From NCBI GenBank assembly GCA_020851795.1, contig JADZCA010000083.1, forward strand, positions 1-64,000: 64,000 bases of DNA, read 5' to 3'. The translations under genes and the position numbers were made by a program. Under the pieces are notes generated by a model that worked only from the letters and a program-made list of their open reading frames with translations, had not been told where the DNA came from and made no database searches. Source of the DNA: Planctomycetota bacterium (GTDB lineage: Bacteria > Planctomycetota > PLA2 > JAEUHO01). Positions 24,204 to 31,922 of the stretch are shown piece by piece. Within the stretch, counting starts at the first letter, position 1; every line of letters starts with the position of its first letter.

Positions 24204-25225
24204 GGCGAGAGCCGCCGGGCGAGGAACTCGAGCGCGAGCGGGTAGCGGTACTCGATCGCCCCGTGACCGGCGTCGAACAGCTCGTAGGCGACGTCGGTGA
24301 CGCCGGCCTCGCGCAGCGCCCTGCGGACCGCCTCCGCGCCGAGGTCGAGGTACCACTCGTCGCGCTTGCCCGCGTCCACCCAGATCGCGCGCATCGAGCG
24401 CAGCGCCTGCGCGTGGCGGGGCACCATGCGGACCGGGTCCCACGCGAGCCAGCGGGCCCACACGTCGTCGCGCATCCGGCAGGTCTCGGGGTCGAAGGGC
24501 AGCTGCACCGTGCCGTCCGGGTCGGCCGAGTAGCACGCGGCCATGCACCAGACGTTGAGCAGGACGAGGTCGGACTTCTTCGAGAGCGCGGGCCGGCGGC
24601 GCAGGTCCTCCCAGAAGCGGGCGTAGGAGCCGCCGTGCTCGTCGCGCAGCGCGCGCACGGCCTCGCGCACGTCGGGCCAGTACGACACCTCGAACAGCGC
24701 GTCGCCCGCGTGCGAGGCGAGCCCGCCGAACAGGTCGGGGCGCAGCATGGGGGTCACGAGGGCGCCGTACCCGCCGCTCGACTTGCCCGCGATGCCGCGG
24801 TGCGCGCGGTCGGCGAGCGTGCGGTAGCGGGCGTCCACCCACGGGACGACCTCGTCGCAGAGGTAGGTGTGGTAGCGGCCGGTCGCGGGCGAGTCGAGGA
24901 ACTGGCTCCCGCCGAGCGACGTCCAGCAGTCCACGAAGACGACGAGGCACGGCGGCACGTCCGCGCGCGAGAAGAGCGCGTCCACGAGCTCGAGCGCGGT
25001 CGGGCGCAGCGCCGAGCGGTTGCGCCACATGTCGAGCTGGCCCGTCAGGCCCTGGATCGCGTAGAGCGTCGGGAGGCGCCGCGCGGGCTCGCGGTCGTAG
25101 CCGGGCGGGACGTAGACCCACAGCGGGCGCGACGTCGGGTCGCCGAGCCGGTTCCCGACCAGCGCGCGGCTCTCGATCGTGTGCTCCTCGAACCGTCCGG
25201 CCAGCGGGGCGCTCCAGGGCTTCAT
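24200..25225 (-). CDS. Esterase D-like alpha/beta hydrolase (PF00756)
   Basis: A 341-residue cytoplasmic esterase of the putative-esterase family that includes esterase D and enterochelin esterase. The nucleophile elbow GKSSGGYGA gives Ser149; the acid is probably in WVDAGKRDEWYLD and the histidine in FDAGHGAIEYRY. The N-terminal LWVYVPPGYD and LPTLYAIQG are standard for the family. ATG 25225 has GGAG seven bases upstream. It is the first gene of an operon that continues into the truncated DJ-1 fragment (GTGA overlap). No signal peptide. Substrate unknown. Confidence 0.85.
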   Translation of the reverse strand: MKPWSAPLAGRFEEHTIESRALVGNRLGDPTSRPLWVYVPPGYDREPARRLPTLYAIQGLTGQLDMWRNRSALRPTALELVDALFSRADVPPCLVVFVDCWTSLGGSQFLDSPATGRYHTYLCDEVVPWVDARYRTLADRAHRGIAGKSSGGYGALVTPMLRPDLFGGLASHAGDALFEVSYWPDVREAVRALRDEHGGSYARFWEDLRRRPALSKKSDLVLLNVWCMAACYSADPDGTVQLPFDPETCRMRDDVWARWLAWDPVRMVPRHAQALRSMRAIWVDAGKRDEWYLDLGAEAVRRALREAGVTDVAYELFDAGHGAIEYRYPLALEFLARRLSP

Positions 25226-25367
25226 CGCGTCGCTCCTTCGGGGCCGCGGAGCGTACCGCGCCCCGACCTCGGCGCGACGCCCGCCCCGGTGGTCCTCCGC
25301 TCCGGCGCTTCGGCTGGGCCACCGCGGCCCGCGGACGGCGCCGGTGGCCCGTTCGCCTCCGCCCATG

Positions 25368-25428
25368 AGCCCGCCGAATTCACGAGAAGCGCAGCGCCGA
25401 CCTCGTCGGCTCGTGAATTCGGCGGGCT
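25368..25428. repeat. Dispersed palindromic repeat, copy B (short, complete)
   Basis: A compact copy: left arm AGCCCGCCGAATTCACGAG (25368-25386) and right arm CTCGTGAATTCGGCGGGCT (25410-25428) are perfect 19-bp inverted repeats separated by 23 bases that hold the core CCTCGTCGG. The minus-strand gene at 25427 takes its TAG stop from the right edge. The central part of the long copy (59803-60037) is absent here, so this looks like an internal deletion form. Confidence 0.85.
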
Positions 25429-27100
25429 AGTCGCCGAGGCGACGGAACTGGCCGCCGCCGATCTCGGCGAGCCCGGCGAGCAGCGAGTCGTCCACGTCGC
25501 CGAGCGCCACGCAGTGGATCTCGGCCTGCCGCAGGAGGTTGAGGCGGCGCACGTCGTCGGTGAGGAAGTCGAAGTTCTCGAAGGTCCGCGCGCCGTACGG
25601 GCCCTGGAACGTGAGCTCGGGCGGCGGGGCGATCGGCGTCATGCTCTCGCGGTCCTTGACGGCCTGCTCCTCGTCGCGCTTGTCCACCTTGCGGAAGTCG
25701 TCGGTGGTCGGGTTGCCGTCCGACAGCAGGTAGACCGCGTCGCAGCCGGTGCGCGAGAGGTCCACGTACTCGCCGGGCCCGAGCTTGCCCGCGGTCGTGA
25801 CGCGGAACGCGAGCCGCAGCCCGCCGTGGAGGTTGGTCGCCCCGCGCAGGCTGCCGTAGGGGCGCGCCTTGTCGCCCGGCGCGGGCGACGGCTTGATGCG
25901 GTCGAGCTCGGCGGCGACCGCGGCGACCGTCTTGGGGTCGGCGGGGACGAGGTGGGGCGTCGCGACGAGCGGCTTGGCGTCGTCGCCGAACAGCACCACG
26001 CAGACGAACTTGTCGGGGGGGAGCGACCGCACCGCGAGCTTGAGCACCTCGCGCGCGGCGTCGAAGCGGTTCTTGATCCGCTGCCACGGCAGCGGCTCGG
26101 GGAGGTCCTTCTTAGGCTTCTTGGGGTCGGCCGGCCGGTCGTCGGAGGGCGTCACGACGCGCAGCTTCTTCAGCTCGCCCTCCTTGAGCGGCTCGAGCAT
26201 CGAGTCCGACGCGTCGATCACGTAGACGACGCGGCGGCCCGTCGCGCGCAGGCCGAAGAACGGGCCGGGTGCGTACTGCACCTCCGGTCGCTCCGCGCCG
26301 TCCTCGCGCACGGCCGCGGCCGAGAGCTCGCGCAGCCACGGTGCCGCGCCGGGCCCGAGCGTGTCGGTGCCGAACAGGCGCGCCAGCGCGCGCGCGACGA
26401 CGTCCTTGGTGTCCACGGAGAGCGCGGCGTCGTCGAGCGTGCGCGCGATCCGCTCGACCACCGCGCGCGTCGCCTCGTCCTTGAGCCCCGCCGACCACCC
26501 GGTCGCCGAGGCGGCGCAGGCCTCGAGCAACGCGCCCCGCGCCGGCTCGGCCGTCGGCAGCGCGTCGAGCACCGCGGCGACGACGCCGGGCGCGTCCGGG
26601 TCCGAGATCGAGCCGAGCGCGCGCAGCGCCGCCGCGCGCAAGGCCGTCGGCAGGGCGGCGTCCTTGGCCGCGACGACGGCCGCGTCGCCCCCGAGCACGC
26701 GGTCCACCGGCATCGAGCGGTACCACAGCCACGCGTCGCCGGGCTCGCGCGCCCGCTCGCGCCAGCGGGCCCACACGCCGCGCATCTCCGCCTGCCCCGC
26801 GAGGTTCTCCGCGGCCAGCGTCGCGATCAGCGCGCGGACGACGTCCTTGGGCTCCTCCGCCTTGACGTAGTCGTCCACGAGCATGCCCAGCGCGCGCAGC
26901 TCGCCGGTGCGCGCGAGGAGGACGCGGCCCTGCATGCGCTTGTAGAGCGACGGGCGCTTGAGCGACGCCCGGTAGCTCGCCTCGACGGCGTCCACGCCGT
27001 CGGCCCGGGCGCACGGCGCGGGGCCCGTGGCGGTCCCGGTGGCGAGCGCCGCCCACAGGAGCAGGGGCGCACAGCGGCGGGAGGACGGGAGGGCGCGCAC
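25427..27100 (-). CDS. Secreted HEAT-repeat and von Willebrand A protein
   Basis: A 557-residue exported protein: signal peptide (LLLWAALATG then PAPCARA), alpha-helical HEAT-like repeats to about residue 265, then a VWA domain. The metal-ion site is complete, with VVYVIDASDSM (DxSxS), a threonine in LRGATNLHGGL, and aspartate in VYLLSDGNPTTDD. The VWA ends with IHCVALGDVDDSLLAGLAEIGGGQF. A Lys/Pro-rich insert follows the DxSxS strand. Such proteins bind other proteins at the cell surface; the partner is unknown. The start was set at GTG 27100; a TTG 13 codons upstream is possible. The stop codon is formed by repeat copy B. Confidence 0.75.
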   Translation of the reverse strand: MRALPSSRRCAPLLLWAALATGTATGPAPCARADGVDAVEASYRASLKRPSLYKRMQGRVLLARTGELRALGMLVDDYVKAEEPKDVVRALIATLAAENLAGQAEMRGVWARWRERAREPGDAWLWYRSMPVDRVLGGDAAVVAAKDAALPTALRAAALRALGSISDPDAPGVVAAVLDALPTAEPARGALLEACAASATGWSAGLKDEATRAVVERIARTLDDAALSVDTKDVVARALARLFGTDTLGPGAAPWLRELSAAAVREDGAERPEVQYAPGPFFGLRATGRRVVYVIDASDSMLEPLKEGELKKLRVVTPSDDRPADPKKPKKDLPEPLPWQRIKNRFDAAREVLKLAVRSLPPDKFVCVVLFGDDAKPLVATPHLVPADPKTVAAVAAELDRIKPSPAPGDKARPYGSLRGATNLHGGLRLAFRVTTAGKLGPGEYVDLSRTGCDAVYLLSDGNPTTDDFRKVDKRDEEQAVKDRESMTPIAPPPELTFQGPYGARTFENFDFLTDDVRRLNLLRQAEIHCVALGDVDDSLLAGLAEIGGGQFRRLGD

Positions 27101-27196
27101 GGTCGTCGGACGGTAGCAGGGGCCGCGGAGCCGCCGCAAGGCGCGCGGTCGTCGCGGCGGGGCCGCGGTCGCCCCGGGCCCCGCGTCGGGCGCCCG

Positions 27197-28720
27197 TCAG
27201 CCGCCGGCGGGCCGCGTCTCCGCGTCGAGCACCTCGAGGAAGCGGCGGTAGAGGCGGTCGGCCTCCTCGGGGCTGTCGGCCACGGCGGTGAGTCCGGTGC
27301 GCCCGCGGGCGGGCAGCGCGCTCATCATGTGGAAGACGATCCCCGTCAGGCGCGTCTGGTCGAAGTGCAGCCCGTGGCGCAGCGCGAGGTCGAAGAGGTC
27401 GTCGGGCGTGAGCACGCGGTAGGCGGGCGACTCGACGTGATCGGAGGCGACGAAGTACTTGTGCCGCCCGTTGGGCGCCGTGAACTCGCACGACTCGGCG
27501 TCGTAGGCGCCGTCGGTGAGGAACTGCAGCGTCAGGAACGGGTGCGTCGTGCCGCCCTTGCGCAGGTTGAGCTCGATGCCGTGCACCGACCAGCCGCCGC
27601 CGCGGGGGCGCGAGACGACGAAGTCGAGCGCGAAGCGCCCGAGCACGCCCTCGCGCCCGAGCCGGCGGCCGACCTTGAGCGCCTCGCGGCTGATGAGCGC
27701 CGCGTAGGCGGGGTCGGCGGGGAAACGGCAGCCGAGGTAGCTCTGGCCGCTCGCCCCGCCGAGGAGCTGGTCGTGCGTCGAGAGCAGCTCGACGTCGCCC
27801 AGCGGGGTCACGCGCAGCTGCACGCTGGGGCTGCGGATCTCGTCGGCCTCGATGCGCTCCTCGACGATGCCGTGCTGGTCGGCGAGCTTCTCGAGGAAGC
27901 GCGGCCAGTCGAGCGCGGGCGACTCGAACTTCATGCCCGGCAGCGCGCGGCGCACCGCGTCGCGCTCGTCGCGGCTGCCCGACGGGGGCAGGCCGGCGAG
28001 CGAGAGGTTCGCGTTGCCGCCGCCCGAGACGCCGAGGTTGAGCTTGACGACCACCTTCTTCGTGGCCGGGCGGTCGCGCCGCATCGCGACGATCGCCTCG
28101 ACGAGCGCGTCCTCGTCGGCGAGGTCCTCGCGCCCGGCGGGGTGCGGGACGCCCTCCTCGCGGAAGAGGCGCCGCGAGCCGGTCTTGGTGCCCCACGGCA
28201 GCAGGCGCGGGTCGCAGCCGTACATCGGGATGCCGAGCGCCATCGCGATCTCGCGGTCGGCCCAGGTCGTCGAGAACGGCACGAGGTGCGCGCGGTCGGG
28301 GTTGGGCACGAGCCCGCGGATCCGCTCGAGCAGGCGCGGGCGCGCGAGCAGCTTCTGCGCGAGCGGCGTCGTCGAGCCGTCGAGGGGCGAGACGAGGAAG
28401 AGGCGGCGGCGCGCGTGGCTCGAGATGACGCCGGGCATCAGGTCGAGGTAGTAGTCCACGATGCTCGGGTGGATCGCCTGCCCCGTGACGTAGACGAGCC
28501 GTGCGCGCGGCTGGCGGAGCAGCAGCAGCAGGAACAGGAAGCGCTCCTCGTAGGCCTGCAGCTCGGTCGCGTCGAGGTCCGCGTCCGTGTCGAGCGAGGG
28601 GACGACGACGATCGTCTGCTCGTCCTGGTTGAGCGCGCGGATCGACGTCCAGAGCGGGACGAGCTTGCGCTGGAGCGCGTCGAAGCGGGCCTGGTCGTCG
28701 GCGGCGGTCGCGGGGCTCAT
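27197..28720 (-). CDS. ATP-grasp ligase, PGM1 (peptide ligase)-related
   Basis: A 507-residue protein matching the PGM1-related group of ATP-grasp enzymes, named after the pheganomycin peptide ligase. A pre-grasp region (VVVPSLDTDADLDATELQAY, LVYVTGQAIHPSIVDYYLDL) is followed by nucleotide-binding segments GTKTGSRRLFREEGVPHP and KKVVVKLNLGVSGGGNA, and by metal/phosphate residues around GIELNLRKGGTTHPFL. The C-terminal 90 residues match the PGM1 C-terminal region (HKYFVASDHVESPAYRVLTPDDLFD). Such enzymes join a carboxylate to an amine through an acyl-phosphate. No other peptide-biosynthesis gene is next to it; it diverges from yebC across 263 bases holding a GGTGCCTGGCACC repeat. Substrate unknown. 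Confidence 0.75.
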   Translation of the reverse strand: MSPATAADDQARFDALQRKLVPLWTSIRALNQDEQTIVVVPSLDTDADLDATELQAYEERFLFLLLLLRQPRARLVYVTGQAIHPSIVDYYLDLMPGVISSHARRRLFLVSPLDGSTTPLAQKLLARPRLLERIRGLVPNPDRAHLVPFSTTWADREIAMALGIPMYGCDPRLLPWGTKTGSRRLFREEGVPHPAGREDLADEDALVEAIVAMRRDRPATKKVVVKLNLGVSGGGNANLSLAGLPPSGSRDERDAVRRALPGMKFESPALDWPRFLEKLADQHGIVEERIEADEIRSPSVQLRVTPLGDVELLSTHDQLLGGASGQSYLGCRFPADPAYAALISREALKVGRRLGREGVLGRFALDFVVSRPRGGGWSVHGIELNLRKGGTTHPFLTLQFLTDGAYDAESCEFTAPNGRHKYFVASDHVESPAYRVLTPDDLFDLALRHGLHFDQTRLTGIVFHMMSALPARGRTGLTAVADSPEEADRLYRRFLEVLDAETRPAGG

Positions 28721-28784
28721 CGCGGGGGGGCTCCGGGGGCCGCGGGAGGATACCGGCGCCGGCCGTGCGACACCGCAGCGCGGG

Positions 28785-28833
28785 GCCAGGCACCGCAATG
28801 CGGTGCCTGGCACCGCGCTGTGGCACCGCGCTG
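28785..28833. repeat. GGTGCCTGGCACC repeat, locus 1
   Basis: GCCAGGCACCGC (28785-28796) and GCGGTGCCTGGC (28800-28811) form a perfect 12-bp stem with a three-base loop; CACCGCGCTG follows twice. It lies between two divergent genes, so it is not a plain terminator. Same family as 34937-34974 and 41032-41076. Confidence 0.75.
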
Positions 28834-28983
28834 GGGGGGGCGACCGGGGTTCGTTGCGCTCTGCAAGCAACCGCGGGCGGCGGTCGTGCGGTCCTTGCGC
28901 GACGGCGGCAACCGTGCCGCGGGCGTCGGTCCGGCGGTATCGTTCCGCTCCCGCCGCCCCGGGGGCGGACGCGAGGGCCGTCG

Positions 28984-29694
28984 ATGGGCCGCCAGTGGCT
29001 GCAGAAGAAGCGTGAGATCAACGCCGGCAAGCGCGCCAAGATCTCCTCGAAGCTCCTGCGCGAGGTCACGATCGCCGCGAAGCTCGGGGTGCCCGACCCG
29101 GACATGAACCCCCGGCTCCACGTCGCGGTGGAGGCCGCCCGCAAGCAGTCGGTCCCCAACGACAACATCGACCGCGCGATCAAGAAGGGGGCCGGGCTGC
29201 TCGGGGAGAAGGTGGACCTCGAGTCGGTCACCTTCGAGGGCTTCGCGCCGCACCACGTGCCGGTGCTCGTCGAGTGCATGACCGACAACCGCAACCGCCT
29301 CGCGCCCGACATCCGGGTCCTGTTCCGCAAGGGCCAGCTCGGCGCGAAGGTGTCGTTCCTCTTCGACCACGTCGGCATCGTCGAGGCGACGCACGCCAAG
29401 GGCGGGCTCGACCTCGAGACCGTCGCGATCGAGGCGGGCGCGCAGAACGTCGAGCCCCTCGAGCACGTCCCCGAGGGCCACAGCGGGGGCCGCTTCTTCA
29501 CCGAGCGCGGCGACCTCGACGCGGTCACGAAGACCCTGCGCGACGCGGGGTGGTCGGTCACGGCCTCGGAGGTCGGCTACGTCCCCAAGGAGCCGATGGA
29601 GCTCCCGCCCGAGCAGCGCGCCGAGGTCGAGGAGTTCCTCGAGGCGCTCGACGACTACGACGACGTCCACCGCATCCACACCGCGCTCAAGTAG
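28984..29694 (+). CDS. yebC: YebC/PmpR family regulator (TACO1-like)
   Basis: A 236-residue protein of the YebC family, described as transcription regulators and, more recently, as translation factors acting at difficult motifs. The N-terminal helices (KREINAGKRAKISSKLLREV), AARKQSVPNDNIDRAIKKG, and the strands around VPVLVECMTDNRNR and EPLEHVPEGHSG are typical. The usual MAGHSKW start is replaced by MGRQWLQKK, as seen in the YeeN-like branch. The start ATG 28984 fits. xthA follows after ten bases, so the two are probably co-transcribed; yebC is often near recombination genes (ruvC) in other bacteria. Confidence 0.9.
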   Translation: MGRQWLQKKREINAGKRAKISSKLLREVTIAAKLGVPDPDMNPRLHVAVEAARKQSVPNDNIDRAIKKGAGLLGEKVDLESVTFEGFAPHHVPVLVECMTDNRNRLAPDIRVLFRKGQLGAKVSFLFDHVGIVEATHAKGGLDLETVAIEAGAQNVEPLEHVPEGHSGGRFFTERGDLDAVTKTLRDAGWSVTASEVGYVPKEPMELPPEQRAEVEEFLEALDDYDDVHRIHTALK

Positions 29695-29704
29695 GCCGGG
29701 CCGC

Positions 29705-30493
29705 GTGCGCGTCGTCACCTGGAACGTCAACGGGATCCGCGCCTGCGAGGGCAAGGGGTTCTCGAGGTGGCTCGCGGGCGCGGGCGCCGACGTCGTCGGC
29801 GTGCAGGAGGTGCGCGCGCGCGAGGCGCAGCTGCCGCCGACGCTCGCGGCGCTCGCGGGGTGGCACCGCCACGTCGTCGCGGCCGAGCAGGCCGGCTACA
29901 GCGGCGTCGGCCTCTTCTCGCGGCGCGAGCCCGACGACGTCGAGACGTCGCTGTCCGAGGCCCGCTTCGACCGTGAGGGGCGCCTGCAGGTGGCGCGCTT
30001 CGGCCGCCTCGTCGTCGTCAACGGCTACTTCCCCAACGGCAACGGCCCGAACCGCGACCACAGCCGCATCCCCTACAAGCTCGACTTCTACCGCGCGGTG
30101 TTCGAGCGCGTGGAGCGCCTGCGGCGCGGCGGGGCCCGCGTGCTCGTGATGGGGGACTTCAACACGGCCCACCGCGAGATCGACCTCGCGCGCCCGAAGG
30201 AGAACGTCGCCACCAGCGGCTTCACGCCCGCGGAGCGCGAGGAGCTCGACCGGTGGCTGCGGGCCGGGTGGGTGGACACCTTCCGGCGCTTCGAGCCCGG
30301 CCCGGGCCACTACTCGTGGTGGTCGCAGCGTCAGGGCGCGCGCCAGCGCAACGTCGGGTGGCGCATCGACTACGTGCTCGGCTCGCCCAACGTGGTGCCG
30401 TTCCTGCGCGGCGCGTGGCACCAGCCCACGGTGCTCGGCAGCGACCACTGCCCGGTCGGCGTGGACCTCGACCCCGCCGTCGTCGCCCGCTGA
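29705..30493 (+). CDS. xthA: Exodeoxyribonuclease III (AP endonuclease)
   Basis: A 262-residue DNA repair nuclease of the ExoIII family, which cuts DNA at abasic sites and trims 3' ends. Active-site residues are all visible: Asn7 (TWNVNGIR), Glu35 (VQEVRARE), the tyrosine in NGYFPNG, Asp/Asn in MGDFNTAH, and the C-terminal SDHCPVGVDL. Length is normal. It starts with GTG at 29705, ten bases after yebC. A strong hairpin follows directly, at 30497-30529. Confidence 0.93.
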   Translation: MRVVTWNVNGIRACEGKGFSRWLAGAGADVVGVQEVRAREAQLPPTLAALAGWHRHVVAAEQAGYSGVGLFSRREPDDVETSLSEARFDREGRLQVARFGRLVVVNGYFPNGNGPNRDHSRIPYKLDFYRAVFERVERLRRGGARVLVMGDFNTAHREIDLARPKENVATSGFTPAEREELDRWLRAGWVDTFRRFEPGPGHYSWWSQRQGARQRNVGWRIDYVLGSPNVVPFLRGAWHQPTVLGSDHCPVGVDLDPAVVAR

Positions 30494-30496
30494 CGA

Positions 30497-30529
30497 GCCG
30501 GCGCGGGCGCGGTGGGCGCCCGCGCCGGC
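30497..30529. terminator. 14-bp GC hairpin between convergent genes
   Basis: Arms GCCGGCGCGGGCGC (30497-30510) and GCGCCCGCGCCGGC (30516-30529) are perfectly complementary with loop GGTGG. It begins four bases after the xthA stop and ends ten bases before the stop of the convergent DUF4382 gene, so it can serve both transcripts. Confidence 0.7.
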
Positions 30530-30538
30530 CCGCGGACG

Positions 30539-31654
30539 TCACAGCGACAGGTCGAGCGGCACGGCCGAGGCCGCGACCGCCGTCACCGTGCCGGACGCGC
30601 TCGAGACGCCGTCCGTGGCGACCACCGTGTAGTCGCCGGGCGGGACCGCGTCGAAGACGTACTCGCCGGTGCTCGGGTCGCCGCCGACCGTGGCGACGAG
30701 GAGCCCGTCGGTGTAGAGGCGCACCGTCAGGTTCTCGCCGGCCGGCGTCACCACGCCGTACACCGCGCCGGTCCCCGTGGGGGCCAGCGCGAAGTCGTGG
30801 TTGCCCGCCGCCGCGCCGCCGCTGACGACGACGCCGAGCTCCTTGCCGTACGCGTAGCCCGGGGCGATCGCCACGAGGTCGTAGGTGCCGTCGGCGAGCC
30901 CGGCGACGTGGTAGCCGCCGGTGCCGTCCACGGTCGCGGAGGCGACCTCGACGCCCGCCTGCTGCGCGGACACGACCGTGCCCGAGGGCAGGCCGGTCCC
31001 GTCGGTCGTCGTCACGCTGCCGACGATCCCGTCGTCGGAGCCGCCCGGCGTCGTCGGGACGACGCGGATGCGGGGCTTCAGCCGGTAGACGTGGTTGCGC
31101 CCGCAGCGCTGCACCGACTGGCGCACGTCGAAGTCGAGCGTGAGCACCGTCGTCTGCCCGGCCTCGATCGTGAAGTCGTGGCCGAGCTTGATGCCGGTGT
31201 TCTCGCCGCTGGGCACGACCAGCGGATGGGGGACGCCCGACGCGACGACGTAGTTCTTGAGCGTGTCGGCGGGCTTGCGCGCCATGTCGCGCTTGGAGTC
31301 GCGTGCGACGACGAGCCGGATCCAGTGGTAGAGGCCCGGCTCGAACTGCCCCTGCCCGAGCACGGCCTCGACGCCGTGCTGGAGCTCGAGCAGGTCGTAC
31401 TGGCCGGGCTGCGACGAGAGGGTGGACTTCACCTCCGCGCCGTCCACTTCGCGCAGCACCTCCACGCGCTCGATCGTCACGTAGACGTGCTCGACGCCCT
31501 CGCTGGGGCGGTCGTGCATGCGCACCTCGAGCTGGCCGGTCGTCGGCGCGGTCGCCGCGCCGCCCCCGCCCGCTCCGCCGCCGCCGCACGCCGCGAACAG
31601 CCCCGCCGCACACCACGCCGCGACCCGCGCGGCCCGCAACCCCGTTCGGGACAT
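30539..31654 (-). CDS. DUF4382 lipoprotein with regulatory-like domains
   Basis: A 371-residue lipoprotein: signal peptide with lipobox FAAC, Gly-rich linker, then a DUF4382 domain (about residues 40-190; GQLEVRMHDRPSEGVEHVYVTIERVEV, LVVPSGENTGIKLGHDF). Two carboxypeptidase-regulatory-like beta modules follow (GIVGSVTTTDGTGLPSGTVVSAQ and VYGVVTPAGENLTVRLY), each ending with a YDLVAIAPGY or YTVVATDG strand. These are typical cell-surface adhesive or structural modules. The start ATG 31654 has GGAGG five bases upstream. Function unknown; extracytoplasmic location is well supported. Confidence 0.82.
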   Translation of the reverse strand: MSRTGLRAARVAAWCAAGLFAACGGGGAGGGGAATAPTTGQLEVRMHDRPSEGVEHVYVTIERVEVLREVDGAEVKSTLSSQPGQYDLLELQHGVEAVLGQGQFEPGLYHWIRLVVARDSKRDMARKPADTLKNYVVASGVPHPLVVPSGENTGIKLGHDFTIEAGQTTVLTLDFDVRQSVQRCGRNHVYRLKPRIRVVPTTPGGSDDGIVGSVTTTDGTGLPSGTVVSAQQAGVEVASATVDGTGGYHVAGLADGTYDLVAIAPGYAYGKELGVVVSGGAAAGNHDFALAPTGTGAVYGVVTPAGENLTVRLYTDGLLVATVGGDPSTGEYVFDAVPPGDYTVVATDGVSSASGTVTAVAASAVPLDLSL

Positions 31655-31776
31655 GGAGTCCTCCCGCTGGCGGCTGCCCACCCTGCATGCCACCGGTCCG
31701 TGATCGACCAAACGGCCTGCGGAACTTGAGCCCGCGATCCGTCCGCGGGGGCCCGAGCCGTCGGGGTCAGCGCGCC

Positions 31777-31829
31777 GCCCGGGCGCGAGACGCCGCCCCG
31801 ACCTCGTCGGCTCGTGAATTCGGCGGGCG
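31777..31829. repeat. Dispersed palindromic repeat, copy C (right part only)
   Basis: GCCCGGGCGC (31777-31786), then the shared core CCTCGTCGGCTCGTG and the arm GAATTCGGCGGGC. No matching left arm is clear; TTGAGCCCG near 31727 may be a decayed left end. It lies upstream of the DUF4143 ATPase gene. Confidence 0.7.
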
Positions 31830-31870
31830 AGCCTCGTCCCGGCCGCCGGCTTCGCCCGACCGCGATGCGG

Positions 31871-31920
31871 TGCGTCGTAGATTGGTCGCGACCATCCTAC
31901 GATGCGTCGTACAATGGTCG
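31871..31920 (+). promoter_or_regulatory. Triple operator-like repeat and leaderless promoter
   Basis: Three 18-base copies of TGCGTCGTAnnnTGGTCG sit immediately before the ATPase start: forward at 31871-31888, inverted at 31889-31906, forward at 31903-31920. The first two form an 18-bp-arm palindrome (14 of 18 positions match) centred on GGTCGCGACC. Within the third, TACAAT (31910-31915) resembles a -10 box seven bases before ATG 31923, which would give a leaderless mRNA. No convincing -35 was found. The layout suggests a dimeric repressor or activator binding across the promoter, possibly the ATPase product itself (inference). Confidence 0.6.
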
Positions 31921-31922
31921 GC

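Noticed and set aside
25368..25428. Perfect inverted repeat as insertion-sequence ends
   Set aside because: No transposase or room for one exists between the arms, and no target-site duplication is visible; treated as a non-coding dispersed repeat.
23900..29107. A plus-strand frame open for about 1735 codons
   Set aside because: It runs antisense to four well-supported minus-strand genes and its translation is low-complexity Arg/Ala/Gly; only its end overlaps the real yebC region in another frame.
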